From: Pedobacter panaciterrae
GTDB taxonomy: Bacteria > Bacteroidota > Bacteroidia > Sphingobacteriales > Sphingobacteriaceae
Assembly (NCBI RefSeq): GCF_001636695.1
Contig: NZ_LGEL01000026.1
Coordinates: 1 to 64,000 of the forward strand
Length of the DNA: 64,000 nucleotides
Direction: 5' to 3'
Every line of letters begins with the position of its first letter. The first letter of the stretch is position 1. The position numbers and the translations under genes are program-made. Positions 62,494 through 64,000 of the stretch are shown piece after piece. The notes beneath the pieces are model-generated. The model saw only the letters and a list, made by a program, of their open reading frames with translations. It had not been told where the DNA came from and did no database searches.

Positions 62494-62883
62494 TTAACTA
62501 TTATACTCTTTATCATTTACTGGCTCCAACCAATTCACTACCCCTTTATCTGTGTTAATATTGATGGCAACATGAACCATTGGAGCGTCTGGTGATGCAC
62601 CATGCCAATGTTTTATTCCCGGAAGAATATTGATAACCCCGCCTGCAGCAACCTTTTGTATTGGATGGCCAACTTCCTGGTAATAACATGTTCCCTCTTT
62701 TACCATTAATATCTGATTGGATGGATGTGTATGCCAGTTATTGCGGCATCCGGCTTCAAAGGTAACATCACTGATATTGCAGTTAGTTATTGCATCGGCT
62801 GCCACAAGTGTTTTTATAAATGCTTTTCCAGTGAAATATTCCGAAGGGGCTGGTTTATATCCTTCATTCTCTAAATCTTTCAT
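62494..62883 (-). CDS. Cupin-domain protein
   Basis: A 129-residue cytoplasmic protein with one cupin barrel. The first metal motif reads NNWHTHPSNQILMVKEG near 49-65 (two His, and Gln where Glu is usual), and the second reads LPGIKHWHGASPDAPMVH near 91-108. It resembles the small carboxymuconolactone-decarboxylase-linked cupins. It follows the aldo-keto reductase gene by 28 bp, so the pair probably forms one unit that handles a carbonyl substrate. Confidence 0.87.
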   Translation of the reverse strand: MKDLENEGYKPAPSEYFTGKAFIKTLVAADAITNCNISDVTFEAGCRNNWHTHPSNQILMVKEGTCYYQEVGHPIQKVAAGGVINILPGIKHWHGASPDAPMVHVAININTDKGVVNWLEPVNDKEYNS

Positions 62884-62911
62884 ATTTTTATATTTAGCTT
62901 ATCATCTTAAT

Positions 62912-63967
<1,056 letters not shown>

Positions 63968-64000
63968 TCAATTACTGAAATGACTACCATTATTACTGAT

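Overview
The window looks like an AT-rich chromosomal segment of a Bacteroidota bacterium, most likely a Sphingobacteriaceae (Pedobacter-like) species. The support is gene content: SusC-style TonB receptors with carboxypeptidase-like N-terminal domains, many TlpA-type thioredoxins, DUF3347 and DUF6660 copper-associated proteins, DUF6443/RHS proteins, LytTR two-component pairs and a TAnnTTTG-type promoter. The first 19 bases are the Tn5/Nextera mosaic-end adapter, so the left edge is a contig end with untrimmed adapter; the gene beside it is truncated there.

Layout. (1) 20-601: partial beta-propeller lipoprotein. (2) 797-6572: a three-gene RND efflux operon (adaptor, pump, TolC), divergent from a LytS/LytTR-type sensor-regulator pair at 6726-8494 whose kinase carries an in-frame TGA near its 5' end. 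(3) 8574-9970: AraC regulator and DHFR-like protein. (4) 9994-16882: a copper-handling cluster read leftwards (His-rich secreted protein, two DUF3347 proteins, a heme-binding-domain protein, a composite multicopper oxidase, a Cu+ P-type ATPase), followed by a CsgG/TolB-like secreted protein, a TonB receptor and a DUF6660 protein. (5) 20533-24878: epimerase-like protein, a TetR-MFS-isochorismatase-like set with a clear promoter/operator, and an atypical DapB-like reductase.

(6) 25618-38917: the most unusual region. Six tandem secreted paralogues share a conserved C-terminal stem plus coiled coil and have divergent N-termini. Below them on the same strand lie two very large secreted RHS/YD-type proteins, a small membrane protein that fits an immunity role, an orphan toxin-tip-like fragment and further unrecognised ORFs. 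It reads as a polymorphic-toxin locus with a bank of fibre-like proteins. A separate gene at 41172-42032 resembles the DUF4255/Pvc16 cap protein of contractile injection systems, but no other such component is present.

(7) 42281-63895: accessory and metabolic genes: an AraC remnant, three TlpA-type proteins, two Crp/Fnr regulators, a secreted esterase, a zinc-peptidase-like protein, a propeller-YceI fusion, an erythromycin-esterase-family protein, an outer-membrane beta-barrel receptor, an SDR/Crp pair sharing a 16-bp palindromic operator, an acyltransferase, a cupin and an aldo-keto reductase.

Scattered through the window is one family of long palindromic intergenic elements (arms of roughly 28-45 bp built on CGTCATCTCGA...GAGATCTCTTG), with seven full copies and one half copy. 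Several have degenerate 17-21-bp tandem arrays growing from their ends; one array has become the C-terminal coding sequence of the LytTR regulator. No tRNA, rRNA, CRISPR array or intact insertion sequence was seen. All family assignments are from reading the sequence, without database searches.
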